A DNA stretch of 30,486 nt from CAZPHU01 sp964586285 (lineage in GTDB: Bacteria; Fibrobacterota; Chitinivibrionia; Chitinivibrionales; CAYFVL01), in the NCBI GenBank assembly GCA_964586285.1, contig CAZPHU010000043.1:1-30486 (forward strand), in the 5' to 3' direction. A program made the translations under genes and the position numbers. The notes below the pieces were generated by a model. It saw nothing but the letters and a program-made list of their open reading frames with translations, did no database searches and was not told the DNA's origin. Each line of letters opens with the position of its first letter. The stretch's first letter is position 1. Shown piece after piece: positions 1-7,569 of the stretch.

Positions 1-297
1 CTGTACGACTATGATGCAGGTCTTTTCCGTATCCTCGTGCGGCTGCATACCAAATTTACGTCTTAATTCAATTACAGGTATTACTTTCCCCCTCAAGTTA
101 ATAACTCCTCGGACAGATTCGGGAGTCTTGGGAACCCGGGTTACATCCTGCATCTGTATTATTTCTTGAACCTTCAGGATCTCAAGGCCATACTCTTCCT
201 CTCCCAGTTTGAACGTAAGATATTTTCCTTTCAGGCGCTGCCCTATCTCAGTCACCTTCTGTTCGGATTTTACGTTTTCATCAATCACATCAGACAT
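1..297 (-). CDS. cheW: Chemotaxis coupling protein CheW (3' part outside window)
   Basis: The first 99 codons of a CheW-like adaptor are present and the gene runs off the left edge. CheW couples chemoreceptors to the kinase CheA at the inner membrane. The visible protein has a short variable head, then the CheW core: a GKYLTFKLGEEEYGL strand pair, VQEIIQMQ, and the hallmark VRGVINLRGKVIPVIELRRKFG at about residues 62-82. The ATG has a good Shine-Dalgarno (GGAGGT, about 4 nt upstream). It lies 31 bp downstream of cheA on the same strand, so cotranscription is likely. Family assignment is firm; the C-terminus cannot be judged. Confidence 0.95.
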   Translation of the reverse strand, partial: MSDVIDENVKSEQKVTEIGQRLKGKYLTFKLGEEEYGLEILKVQEIIQMQDVTRVPKTPESVRGVINLRGKVIPVIELRRKFGMQPHEDTEKTCIIVVQ

Positions 298-328
298 AAT
301 ACCTCCACTGTATATGTGAGTTTATTTA

Positions 329-2917
329 TTAGGAACAAGTAACTTGCTTTTCATCAGCCATTTTAATGACTCCACCTACATCCACAATCAAACTGACAGT
401 TCCATCATTCATTATCGCTCCTCCGGTAAGACCCTGAACATCACCGACACCTTCTCCCAGACTCTTAACCACTACCTGCTGCTGATCAAGTATCTCATCA
501 ACAAGAAACCCGGACTTCTTCCCCATTACATCCTCCACAATAAGCACGATGCCCTCCGTACACGAAACTGTCTGGCGGCAGTTATCGAATATTGTTCCCA
601 ACCTGATGATTCTGATAAGCTCACCTCGAACTTTTATTACCTCGCCCCTGTTTGCAACGGTCTCAATCTGCCCACTAACAGGACGCAAGGATTCGATTAT
701 TGAAAGGGTAGGTATTATATAACGCTCATTATTCAATCTTACAATCATACCATTGATTATGGCCAATGTCAGCGGCAATCGAATAGTAAAAAGTGTTCCC
801 TTACCTTTCTCCGATTGAATATCTACCGCTCCCCTGAGCATTTCAATATTTCTTTTGACGACATCCATACCCACACCTCTACCCGATATGTCGGTAACCT
901 GTTGTGCGGTAGAGAAGCCCGGCATGAAAACAAACTGCAAAATTTCTTTGTCGGAGAAATTTTCATCTTCTTTACAAAGCCCTTTATCCTTTGCTTTCCG
1001 CAGTATAATTTCCGGGTCCATTCCCTTTCCATCGTCTTCAATCTCTATGAATACATTACCTGCTTTGTGATATGCCCTTAGAGTAACAGTCGCCTTACGA
1101 GGCTTACCGGCCGTCTCCCGGTCTTCCGGGGCTTCAACACCATGATCCAGTGCGTTTCTTATCATGTGTATAAGAGGATCTCCAATGTTCTCTACAACAG
1201 ATTTATCCAGTTCCGTATCTTCGCCTTCAGTAACAAATTCGATCTCTTTTTCGCACTTTCTTGATAAATCCCTGACCAGACGAGCCATTTTTTGGAATGT
1301 CCCTTTTATACTCACCATGCGTAAAGACATGGACAGCTCCTGAATCTGGCGCATAATCTGTGTCGCACGTGCGATCTTCTTTTCCAACCCTAAATCGTTA
1401 ATTCCTTTCATTACATTATCGGCATATACCATTGACTGAGCTATCACAGCCTCTCCGATGCTGTCTATAAGCTGGTCAAGTCTATCCACAGGAACGCGGA
1501 TGGTTTCTTCAATATTCTTAGTCTGCTGAGCAGCCCTCTGACTGGCCAGTGCACCGGCGATCGAACGTGAGCCGGTTTTCCTATTTGAGACAAGAATCTC
1601 TCCAATTTTTCTTTTATCTCCCCCTTTTTGGCTTTCTAAGGCGCTTTCGATGTCTTCCGCTTTTACTTTCCCTTGCCGAATAAGAATCTCTCCCAATTTC
1701 CCCTTTTGAGCCTTTATGGGGTTACTATTTGCGAAAGCTTCCGGTGAAGACAATTTTTCACAGATACTCTTCAATTCTCCAGGCTTTTCCCTCGACTCAC
1801 CAATTGTTGCCAATTCTACGTTTTCCACCAGCTTGCGTAGGACGTCCATGGATTCCAGAAGTAAATCGATATGAGCCGCTGATAGAAGCAGCTTATCATT
1901 TCTGGCAAGATCCATCAGATGTTCTATACAATGCGCAAGATGGCTGATGTCGGTTAATCCAAGAAAGCCCGCTACTCCCTTTATTGTATGACAAGCCCTG
2001 AAAATTGTATTCATTTTTTCATGGTCACGAGGATCGCTTTCCAGCTCAAGCAGAAGAGGTTCTGCAGCGTCAAGATGTTCACGCGATTCAGCGATGAAAT
2101 CTCCCATTAGTGAAGCATCTCCGCCAAAAGCCTGTTCTCCCTTCACCGGTACATTCGATTCCTTTTCTACCAGCTTTTCCGATTCCGGCGTAATCTCTTT
2201 TTCCTGAGTCGATTTGAGTTCGTGCGGAAGAACATATTCCTTTTCATTCTCGGTTATGACGCAGCTTTGTCCATTTGACAGGGCTGTCAGTTTTGAGGAA
2301 AGTAAATCCTTTAGGCGTAGAGCTGTTTCAGTTGAAAAATTGCCTTTGACCAGCGATTCTTCTACCTGATGAATGAAAGATGAAAAATCATTGAGACTTA
2401 AAACCCCAAATTCACCTTTCCAGGTGTGAAGAATTCCCTGGATCATTTGCCTCGCATTTACATCGTTTTTTTCAAGATCCAATGCATATCCTTCAAAGTC
2501 TTCAAGCACGCTCTGCTGATGGGCGGCAAATCTTGTGAGTAGCTCTGCTATATCTTTATCATCATTCGAAGATTCTCTTGCAGGTTCTTCGTTTACTTCC
2601 CGAGGTTTTTTCTCATCGGGGCTGTCGGGTAAATCTTGAAGTAACTCTTCGAGTCCGCCATTTGCAGATTCAATACACTGTCCGAGTTTTGCGACACCGC
2701 CTTCAAACGACGTCTCTTCCATAATCATATGTTGAATTAATTGAGCCGCCCGCTCGGCCATGGATACCAGCGCACCGGGGATGTCTTTCAGAGAAGATAT
2801 TTCTTCAAAGTGTTGCATTATATCCGTCAGAAGAGATAAATCGCTTTTGTTTACGAGCGGGTATTTGGCCGCAATTGCGTTCATCAGGCCGGCTACTTTT
2901 TCTATATTCTCATTCAT
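329..2917 (-). CDS. cheA: Chemotaxis histidine kinase CheA with two HPt-like segments and a tandem MshEN-like insert
   Basis: This 862-aa CheA phosphorylates response regulators in answer to receptor signals. Domains in order: an unassigned helical N-terminus (1-100); a first HPt-like segment with HTWKGEFG, His164; a second, canonical P1/HPt domain with HTIKGVAGFLG, His310; a tandem repeat at 407-430 and 437-460; the P3 dimerisation helices (about 470-555); the P4 ATPase, with N box HMIRNALDHG (584-593), G1 EDDGKGMD (627-634) and G2 GRGVGMD (679-685); and a CheW-like P5 domain (about 715-850). I see no clear P2 domain. The repeat units read KLGEILIRQGKVK and KIGEILVSNRKTG, each ending in ALxSQ, and resemble the MshEN or type II secretion ATPase N-terminal fold. 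Acidic, Glu-rich linkers separate the modules. It follows two response-regulator genes and precedes cheW. Confidence 0.95.
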   Translation of the reverse strand: MNENIEKVAGLMNAIAAKYPLVNKSDLSLLTDIMQHFEEISSLKDIPGALVSMAERAAQLIQHMIMEETSFEGGVAKLGQCIESANGGLEELLQDLPDSPDEKKPREVNEEPARESSNDDKDIAELLTRFAAHQQSVLEDFEGYALDLEKNDVNARQMIQGILHTWKGEFGVLSLNDFSSFIHQVEESLVKGNFSTETALRLKDLLSSKLTALSNGQSCVITENEKEYVLPHELKSTQEKEITPESEKLVEKESNVPVKGEQAFGGDASLMGDFIAESREHLDAAEPLLLELESDPRDHEKMNTIFRACHTIKGVAGFLGLTDISHLAHCIEHLMDLARNDKLLLSAAHIDLLLESMDVLRKLVENVELATIGESREKPGELKSICEKLSSPEAFANSNPIKAQKGKLGEILIRQGKVKAEDIESALESQKGGDKRKIGEILVSNRKTGSRSIAGALASQRAAQQTKNIEETIRVPVDRLDQLIDSIGEAVIAQSMVYADNVMKGINDLGLEKKIARATQIMRQIQELSMSLRMVSIKGTFQKMARLVRDLSRKCEKEIEFVTEGEDTELDKSVVENIGDPLIHMIRNALDHGVEAPEDRETAGKPRKATVTLRAYHKAGNVFIEIEDDGKGMDPEIILRKAKDKGLCKEDENFSDKEILQFVFMPGFSTAQQVTDISGRGVGMDVVKRNIEMLRGAVDIQSEKGKGTLFTIRLPLTLAIINGMIVRLNNERYIIPTLSIIESLRPVSGQIETVANRGEVIKVRGELIRIIRLGTIFDNCRQTVSCTEGIVLIVEDVMGKKSGFLVDEILDQQQVVVKSLGEGVGDVQGLTGGAIMNDGTVSLIVDVGGVIKMADEKQVTCS

Positions 2918-2966
2918 GGTTTGCTTTTACTCCTCGGGTCGGCTTGTTCTTTGAAAGCAACAACTT

Positions 2967-3365
2967 TTATTTCAATCCAAATGAGTTGTACCAACGATCA
3001 ACCCTTTCAACTGCACAATTCACAATTTTCAGTAATAAAGAAATGTCTGTAAACGGTTTTGTGATGTAATCAAAGGCTCCTGCTTCAATACATTCAACAA
3101 CGTGAGCCATGGAAGAAAATGCCGTCATCACTATGATATTGCATAAAGGATTAATCCTTTTTATCTCCCCAATCACCTCACTCCCATGCATTTTCGGCAT
3201 TAACACATCTACTAAAGCAATATTAACATGATTCTCTCGGTATTGCTGTAATGCATCAATTGGATCTGTATATCCAGTCGTTTCAATGCCGGAGCGTTTG
3301 AAAATAGTTTTCAAAGATCTTATGATGATTTCTTCATCATCAATTATCATTACCTTATTGGACAT
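2967..3365 (-). CDS. Single-domain response regulator (CheY-like receiver)
   Basis: This 132-aa stand-alone receiver shows all REC landmarks: acidic pair DDEE near residue 9, phospho-acceptor Asp53 (ALVDVLMPK), Thr81 in the MTAF switch and Lys103 in the TKPF motif. There is no output domain; a short C-terminal tail follows the last helix. The start has a strong GGAGGT Shine-Dalgarno about 8 nt upstream. It sits 49 bp upstream of cheA, so CheA is the obvious phosphodonor (inference). The MTAF and AGAFDYITKPF pattern is closer to receivers of NtrC-type regulators than to flagellar CheY, so its output partner is unknown. Confidence 0.93.
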   Translation of the reverse strand: MSNKVMIIDDEEIIIRSLKTIFKRSGIETTGYTDPIDALQQYRENHVNIALVDVLMPKMHGSEVIGEIKRINPLCNIIVMTAFSSMAHVVECIEAGAFDYITKPFTDISLLLKIVNCAVERVDRWYNSFGLK

Positions 3366-3403
3366 TCAGTATACCTCCAAGCTGTCTTTTGTTGAAGAAC
3401 CTG

Positions 3404-3772
3404 TTATAAACATGCATTTGTGATTATTCTTTTAGAAATTTCGCCAAGATCATTGATGTTGAAGGGTTTTATAAGAAAGTATGCCGGGCCGTGTTTTCGA
3501 ACGGCTCTTTCAACTTCGAGTGAATTATCCCCCGTCACTATAATTACCGGCACAAAAATATTTCGATTCCTTAGTTTTTTCATTATCTTATCACCAGTTA
3601 TTCCAGGTAAATGATAATCGACAACCGCCAGGTCAGTTGGTTCGCGGCACAGTGATAAAAGGCATTCTTCTCCATCCTTTACGGTTCTAATATGACAGCC
3701 ATGATTCAGAAAAAAACCGGAAAGAAGTTTTCTGAAGAAATAATCGTCATCAGCTATTAGTATTCTACTCAT
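3404..3772 (-). CDS. Single-domain response regulator
   Basis: A receiver-only protein of 122 aa from the preferred ATG at 3772. Another ATG lies three codons upstream at 3781, but the GGAG within those codons sits 5 nt before the 3772 ATG and makes it the better start. REC landmarks (numbered from 3772): acidic triplet DDD at 8-10, phospho-acceptor Asp52 (AVVDYHLPG), Thr80 in IVTGD and Lys102 in IKPF. It is the first gene of the minus-strand series REC, REC, cheA, cheW. Its 5' flank is the 480-bp non-coding stretch shared with the divergent REC-HPt gene. Function beyond phosphotransfer is not readable. Confidence 0.9.
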   Translation of the reverse strand: MSRILIADDDYFFRKLLSGFFLNHGCHIRTVKDGEECLLSLCREPTDLAVVDYHLPGITGDKIMKKLRNRNIFVPVIIVTGDNSLEVERAVRKHGPAYFLIKPFNINDLGEISKRIITNACL

Positions 3773-4075
3773 ATTCTCCATCCTTAGATAGTGAATTTGC
3801 AGTTACTATCAAATTACATACCGTTTTTCTTTCTATTTGATTTTACCATAGTTACGTTAATACGAGTATTCATTTAATGATTACCGGATTCTAAATCGTA
3901 TACTTATAGCTACACATTTGCCTTCTTTTTATTATCCTCGGAGGCAGATACTTCTCTATTATCTTCTATAAGTATTGTTTACAAGATTTAAACAGTTTTT
4001 ATTCACGTGTATGCATTCTGATACATGTTTACATGCTTTTTTTTTAATTCGCCGTGTTTTCCCTTTTTCCCGGCT

Positions 4076-4140
4076 ATGACAAACATCCGCTTGGGTGTAT
4101 ACCTAAATACACACCTTTACACCCGATAACCGTTTGTCAT
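4076..4140. repeat. Nested inverted repeat upstream of the REC-HPt gene
   Basis: The outer arms ATGACAAAC (4076-4084) and GTTTGTCAT (4132-4140) are perfect 9-bp complements. Inside them GGGTGTA and TACACCC-type arms form a second stem, with a TGTAT/ATACA core. The right outer arm contains the TTGTCA that could act as a -35 box, so it may be an operator or a folded leader element. Function is inferred from position only. Confidence 0.6.
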
Positions 4141-4160
4141 TGCCTTTTGCGCTGTATAAT
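4134..4160 (+). promoter_or_regulatory. Candidate sigma-70-type promoter for the REC-HPt gene
   Basis: TTGTCA (4134-4139) and a perfect TATAAT (4155-4160) are separated by 15 bp, slightly short of the ideal 17. A second TATAAT at 4163-4168 is also present. The predicted transcript would have a leader of about 100 nt before the ATG at 4265. Confidence 0.45.
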
Positions 4161-4264
4161 ACTATAATATTATTCATAACGTTCAAAAACGGCTTGTTTT
4201 GACATCCTCATTTAGGGGATGAAGTAAAAAGGCGAACTAAACATTCATTCGATATCGAGACAAA

Positions 4265-5071
4265 ATGTTAAGCATTTACTCAACGGAAGTTCGAAATAAT
4301 TCCATTCTTTTAGTTGAAGATGATTCTGTTACACAGATGTTTATGCGAAGAATCATCAATAAAGCGGGTTATTCGATATTTACGGCATCAAACGGTAAGG
4401 AAGCTTGCGAGATGTTTTCAAGAAGCCGTTTTGGGCTTGTATTGATGGATATACAAATGCCTGTACTTGACGGTATTGAAGCTTTCAAGATAATGAGGAA
4501 CGCCGAAAAGAAAATGCACTCATATACGCCAATAATAGCAGTTACGGCAAACACCGGGATGGCTAACGAATGTTTGGATTGCGGTATGGATGGTTTCTTG
4601 TCCAAACCGGTATCAATACCTCAACTTCATAAAGTAATATCCGAGCATGTCGGCAATAATAATGCTGAAAATTTAATAAATGACATCAAGGAAAACCAAA
4701 AAAAAACAGCGGTCCCGACAAATGAATACAAAAGACACTATCTAAAAGCGCTCTCGGGGCTTGCCGACGATTCGGATCTCTTTTATGATCTTATTAACAT
4801 TCTGCTGGAAAGATGGCATATAATCTCAAATAACATTTTGGATGGATATAAAGAGGGCAATGCTGAAAAAACGGCAGCTGCTCTACATACTTTAAAAGGT
4901 TCGGTTGGTTTATTTGGAAGCGAAGGCTTTAATGAAGAAATAGCCTCCTATATTGAAACTGCCCGCTGCGGAATACTTCCTGACAAGAAAGCCTGTATCA
5001 GCAGAATAGCCCTGGAACTGGATTACATTTCCGGATTAAAACGCTACCACGAAATGCATACGAATCGTTGA
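4265..5071 (+). CDS. REC-HPt phosphorelay protein
   Basis: A 268-aa protein with an N-terminal receiver (about 12-130: acidic pair Glu-Asp-Asp at 18-20, phospho-Asp62 in LMDIQMPVLDG, Lys114 in LSKPVS) and a C-terminal HPt domain (about 155-262) with phospho-His208 in LHTLKGSVGLFG. The receiver resembles those of hybrid kinases (TPIIAVTAN, GMDGFLSKP), so it looks like the detached C-terminal half of a hybrid histidine kinase. It is the only plus-strand gene in the signalling block and converges on cheY. It could receive phosphate on Asp62 and pass it through His208, or act as a phosphate sink. No strong Shine-Dalgarno is seen before the ATG. Domain calls are firm; the relay partners are inference. 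Confidence 0.92.
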   Translation: MLSIYSTEVRNNSILLVEDDSVTQMFMRRIINKAGYSIFTASNGKEACEMFSRSRFGLVLMDIQMPVLDGIEAFKIMRNAEKKMHSYTPIIAVTANTGMANECLDCGMDGFLSKPVSIPQLHKVISEHVGNNNAENLINDIKENQKKTAVPTNEYKRHYLKALSGLADDSDLFYDLINILLERWHIISNNILDGYKEGNAEKTAAALHTLKGSVGLFGSEGFNEEIASYIETARCGILPDKKACISRIALELDYISGLKRYHEMHTNR

Positions 5072-5100
5072 TTCGGTTTAGACATTAGTTTCAAACAAGC

Positions 5101-5133
5101 GGGAGTATACGCGGCAAACCCTATTATACTCCC
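5101..5133. terminator. Bidirectional hairpin terminator between the REC-HPt gene and cheY
   Basis: GGGAGTATA (5101-5109) and TATACTCCC (5125-5133) form a perfect 9-bp stem with a 15-nt loop. On the plus strand it is followed by a T-rich AACTTTTCTTT. On the minus strand the stem includes the TAA stop codon of cheY. Convergent genes on both sides support a terminator role. Confidence 0.65.
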
Positions 5134-5480
5134 AACTTTTCTTTAAGAGCTTCCGGCGTGAAGGGTTTGACAATATAATTATTTGCTCCTGCTTTTAGTG
5201 CTTCCACTACTTTGGTCTTCTCGGATTCGGACGTGCACATTATAATTTTAACATCTTTATAGGACGCATTGGATCTGACTTTCTTGAGCAAAGTTATTCC
5301 ATCCATAACAGGCATATTCCAGTCAAGGAATACAACATCCACCGGCATATTTGCCTCAAGCTGCTTTAATCCTTGTTCACCGTCTCCGGCTTCATGAATG
5401 TCGGAAATACCCAAATTGCCGAGCTGTGTCTTTTGAATCCTTCGCATTGTTGCCGAATCGTCAACTAATAATATTTTCAT
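5124..5480 (-). CDS. cheY: CheY-type chemotaxis response regulator
   Basis: This 118-aa receiver matches bacterial CheY closely: VDDSATMRRI at 6-15, phospho-Asp53 in FLDWNMPVMDG, Thr83 in MCTSESEK and Lys105 in IVKPFTPE. It is a single domain at the usual CheY size. The GGGA Shine-Dalgarno lies just before the ATG. It is 33 bp downstream of cheX, whose product removes phosphate from CheY-P, so the pair forms a self-contained signal and reset unit. CheA in the neighbouring block is the likely kinase. The stop codon lies inside the terminator hairpin. Confidence 0.95.
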   Translation of the reverse strand: MKILLVDDSATMRRIQKTQLGNLGISDIHEAGDGEQGLKQLEANMPVDVVFLDWNMPVMDGITLLKKVRSNASYKDVKIIMCTSESEKTKVVEALKAGANNYIVKPFTPEALKEKLGV

Positions 5481-5513
5481 TTTTCCCTCCGGGAGAATAT
5501 CTTATTACATGAG

Positions 5514-5972
5514 TCAATTTGTTTTCAAAGAAACTTCCATACAGAAGTCTCCTAAAGGAGATTTAAAAGGTACAATAATCGTTTGTGCACCAGTAGGAGA
5601 ATTAATGATATGATTTCTTCCTACAATTACGTTTGGAAGTGAAATTGACAATTTATATTTTACCAAATCTTTTTTCGCATACCCTGCAATTATATTTGCC
5701 AACTCCCCTATTCCGTCGGTCAATTCAGGTCCAATGATTTTAATTTCTATTCCAAGCATTTTGGAAACCACCCGTAAGGCAACAATCTTGCTGAAACTCA
5801 GTGCAATGGTCCCCTGGGCATTTCCCGACAACCCTATTATGCCGGATACATCATATGTAGGATACGGATTGGTTTTCAGCGCAACCTTGCCTGGATGTAT
5901 TTCTGTATTAAACATCGTTTTAAACGTGCTTATCGTGGATGATATAAAAGGGTTTACATATGAAACATCCAT
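5514..5972 (-). CDS. cheX: CheX-type CheY-P phosphatase
   Basis: This 152-aa protein belongs to the CheC/CheX/FliY phosphatase group. The single catalytic motif lies at about 84-98: DGIGELANIIAGYAKK, with Glu90 and Asn93 as the acid and amide that attack CheY-P. One copy rather than two points to CheX. An N-terminal VNPFISS segment and a central GxxGxxxLSFS strand pair also match the family. A GTG at 5975 is possible, but GAGGAG is 5 nt upstream of the ATG at 5972 and only 2 nt from the GTG, so I use the ATG. It is cotranscribed with cheY. Confidence 0.9.
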   Translation of the reverse strand: MDVSYVNPFISSTISTFKTMFNTEIHPGKVALKTNPYPTYDVSGIIGLSGNAQGTIALSFSKIVALRVVSKMLGIEIKIIGPELTDGIGELANIIAGYAKKDLVKYKLSISLPNVIVGRNHIINSPTGAQTIIVPFKSPLGDFCMEVSLKTN

Positions 5973-6013
5973 CACTGCTCCTCTGAAATCAACCGTAAGG
6001 CTCTGAAAACCAA

Positions 6014-6019
6014 ATTATA
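6014..6019 (-). promoter_or_regulatory. Candidate -10 box for cheX-cheY
   Basis: A perfect minus-strand TATAAT lies about 40 bp upstream of the cheX ATG. The -35 at the proper distance (TGGCAT) is poor, so this may need an activator or may be chance in AT-rich DNA. Confidence 0.3.
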
Positions 6020-6055
6020 CTCTTAACTTCCGCATTATGCCATGATTTTTTTATA

Positions 6056-7438
6056 TTATTTGCTTTGTTGCCTGTAATGATCTGGGTCAATATTTAAGGC
6101 ACGCAGTTTTTTTATTAAATTAGGACGATACATACCGGTTGCTTTTGCCGCCCGGTTTAGATTCCCCTCATATCGCTTTACCAGCCTGGTAAAAAAATCG
6201 TTCTCAAAAGCTTTTACTGCCTTTTCTTTTGCTTGCATGTAAGGTTCCGTTTTTTCGACGTTCTCTATATCGGTGTCGATCACATTTTTTAAAACAGACA
6301 TATTTATCCTGCGTGATCCTCTTGAGAAATGACACAACATGGATAGTGTATGCTTAAGCTCACGTACATTACCCTTCCATTCCCTTTCCACCAGATACGA
6401 CATAGCATCTGCAGTAATACCGAAAACTTTCTTTCCATGTGAATTTTCAGCTATAAACGCTTTTACTAAAGATGGAATATCCTCTTTTCTTTTCGCAAGA
6501 GGCAGAGTTTTTACTACGGCTGCCTTTAGCCTGAAGTACAGATCTTCTCTAAATGCCCCCTCTTTAATCATGTTTTCAATATCACGATTAGTTGCGGAAA
6601 TGATCCGCACGTCGGCAGTTTGGGTACTGTTTTCGCCGATTCTTCTGAATTCGCCGGTATCCAGCACACGCAGAAGCTTTGCCTGCATATCAAGGGAAAG
6701 TTCTCCAACCTCATCGAGGAAAAGTGTTGAATCCTGAGCACTTGCAATTATTCCATGTTTTGCAATTTCGGCTCCCGTAAAAGCACCGCGAGTATATCCG
6801 AAAAACTCCGCCTCCTCTAAATGTTTCGGTATTGCCGCACAATTAATTGTTATCATAGGATGCTTTGCTCGTCTGCTGCATCGATGAATGGCTTGCGCCA
6901 CGAGCTCTTTTCCCGTCCCTGAGGGACCACATATGAACACAGGAAATTCGGCTGGGCCTATACGAGCTATTTGCTCACGTAACTTTATAGTAGGAGATGA
7001 CATACCTATAATACCCAGGGTATTGTCATCGGGTTCGGCACCGGTTTGGGAGTATTTTTTATTCTTTTCCAAAGCCGCAAGAACCGAAAAATGAAGCTGC
7101 CTGACGGTAAAGGGCTTTGTAAGAAATTCCGCATCCAAATCTTCAGCAAAAATTATGTGTTCTTTTTTGGGAAAACCGGTGATAAAAATTACAGCTGTGT
7201 GACTTTTTTGTTTTCGAATGTCACAAGCCAGTTCGATACCGGATTCGTCTTTCAACAGGATGTCTGTAATAAGAACATCACAGGGGTTGTTCTCCGCAAT
7301 CCGCATAGCCTCTTTTTTGTTCCCGGCACTGTGAACGTCCCATTCATTACAGGTCAAAGCATCGCAAATGAATCCGCGCAGAGTGTCTTCATCATCAACA
7401 ACAAGGATTTTCGATTTTTTTTTAGGATCAGTTCTCAT
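6056..7438 (-). CDS. NtrC-family sigma-54-dependent response regulator
   Basis: A 460-aa transcription activator with three domains. The receiver (about 9-125) has phospho-Asp59 in LITDILLKD and Lys108 in LTKPF. The AAA+ domain (about 142-375) has Walker A GPSGTGKE at 171-178, an intact sigma-54-contacting GAFTGA loop at 218-223, Walker B TLFLDEVGE at 238-246, and the FREDLYFRL arginine-finger region near 297-305. The C-terminal Fis-type helix-turn-helix (about 410-450) reads EGNLNRAAKATGMYRP. All residues needed for sigma-54 activation appear present. No kinase gene is adjacent; CheA or an external kinase could serve it. I found no clear -24/-12 promoter in the window, so its targets are likely elsewhere. 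Confidence 0.95.
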   Translation of the reverse strand: MRTDPKKKSKILVVDDEDTLRGFICDALTCNEWDVHSAGNKKEAMRIAENNPCDVLITDILLKDESGIELACDIRKQKSHTAVIFITGFPKKEHIIFAEDLDAEFLTKPFTVRQLHFSVLAALEKNKKYSQTGAEPDDNTLGIIGMSSPTIKLREQIARIGPAEFPVFICGPSGTGKELVAQAIHRCSRRAKHPMITINCAAIPKHLEEAEFFGYTRGAFTGAEIAKHGIIASAQDSTLFLDEVGELSLDMQAKLLRVLDTGEFRRIGENSTQTADVRIISATNRDIENMIKEGAFREDLYFRLKAAVVKTLPLAKRKEDIPSLVKAFIAENSHGKKVFGITADAMSYLVEREWKGNVRELKHTLSMLCHFSRGSRRINMSVLKNVIDTDIENVEKTEPYMQAKEKAVKAFENDFFTRLVKRYEGNLNRAAKATGMYRPNLIKKLRALNIDPDHYRQQSK

Positions 7439-7492
7439 TAATCAGGCTTTATCTATGGGATACCTAAGTGCTTAAATACTAAACGCCTGTAA

Positions 7493-7521
7493 ATTTTAGC
7501 GTTTTTTTAATGTGAATGCAA
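7493..7521 (-). promoter_or_regulatory. Candidate promoter for the NtrC-family gene with overlapping inverted repeat
   Basis: Minus-strand TTGCAT (7516-7521) and TAAAAT (7493-7498) are 17 bp apart. An inverted repeat AAACGC (7481-7486) and GCGTTT (7499-7504) brackets the -10 box and could be an operator. The gap between the HDOD and NtrC genes is 131 bp, so a separate promoter is plausible. Confidence 0.45.
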
Positions 7522-7569
7522 CAAAAAAACCTGAGATAGGTATAAAAAATAGACTAATCGGAAAGTAAA

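Larger units (their letters stand above)
3773..4264. other. Divergent intergenic region between the che cluster and the REC-HPt gene
   Basis: This AT-rich stretch of about 490 bp holds no convincing ORF. It contains a 6-bp inverted repeat (GATAGT 3787-3792, ACTATC 3805-3810) just upstream of the minus-strand response regulator, a T9 run near 4040, the nested inverted repeat at 4076-4140 and a promoter-like pair at 4134-4160. A short hairpin (CATCCTC, loop ATTTA, GGGGATG) lies near 4204-4222 in the leader of the plus-strand gene. It must supply promoters in both directions. Confidence 0.7.

Noticed and set aside
344..1081. Plus-strand ORFs opposite cheA
   Set aside because: They lie antisense to the clearly coding kinase and P5 domains and have no recognisable domains or start signals.
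6023..6050. TGGCAT upstream of cheX as a sigma-54 -24 box
   Set aside because: The GC of a -12 element is not at the required distance, so no sigma-54 promoter can be called.
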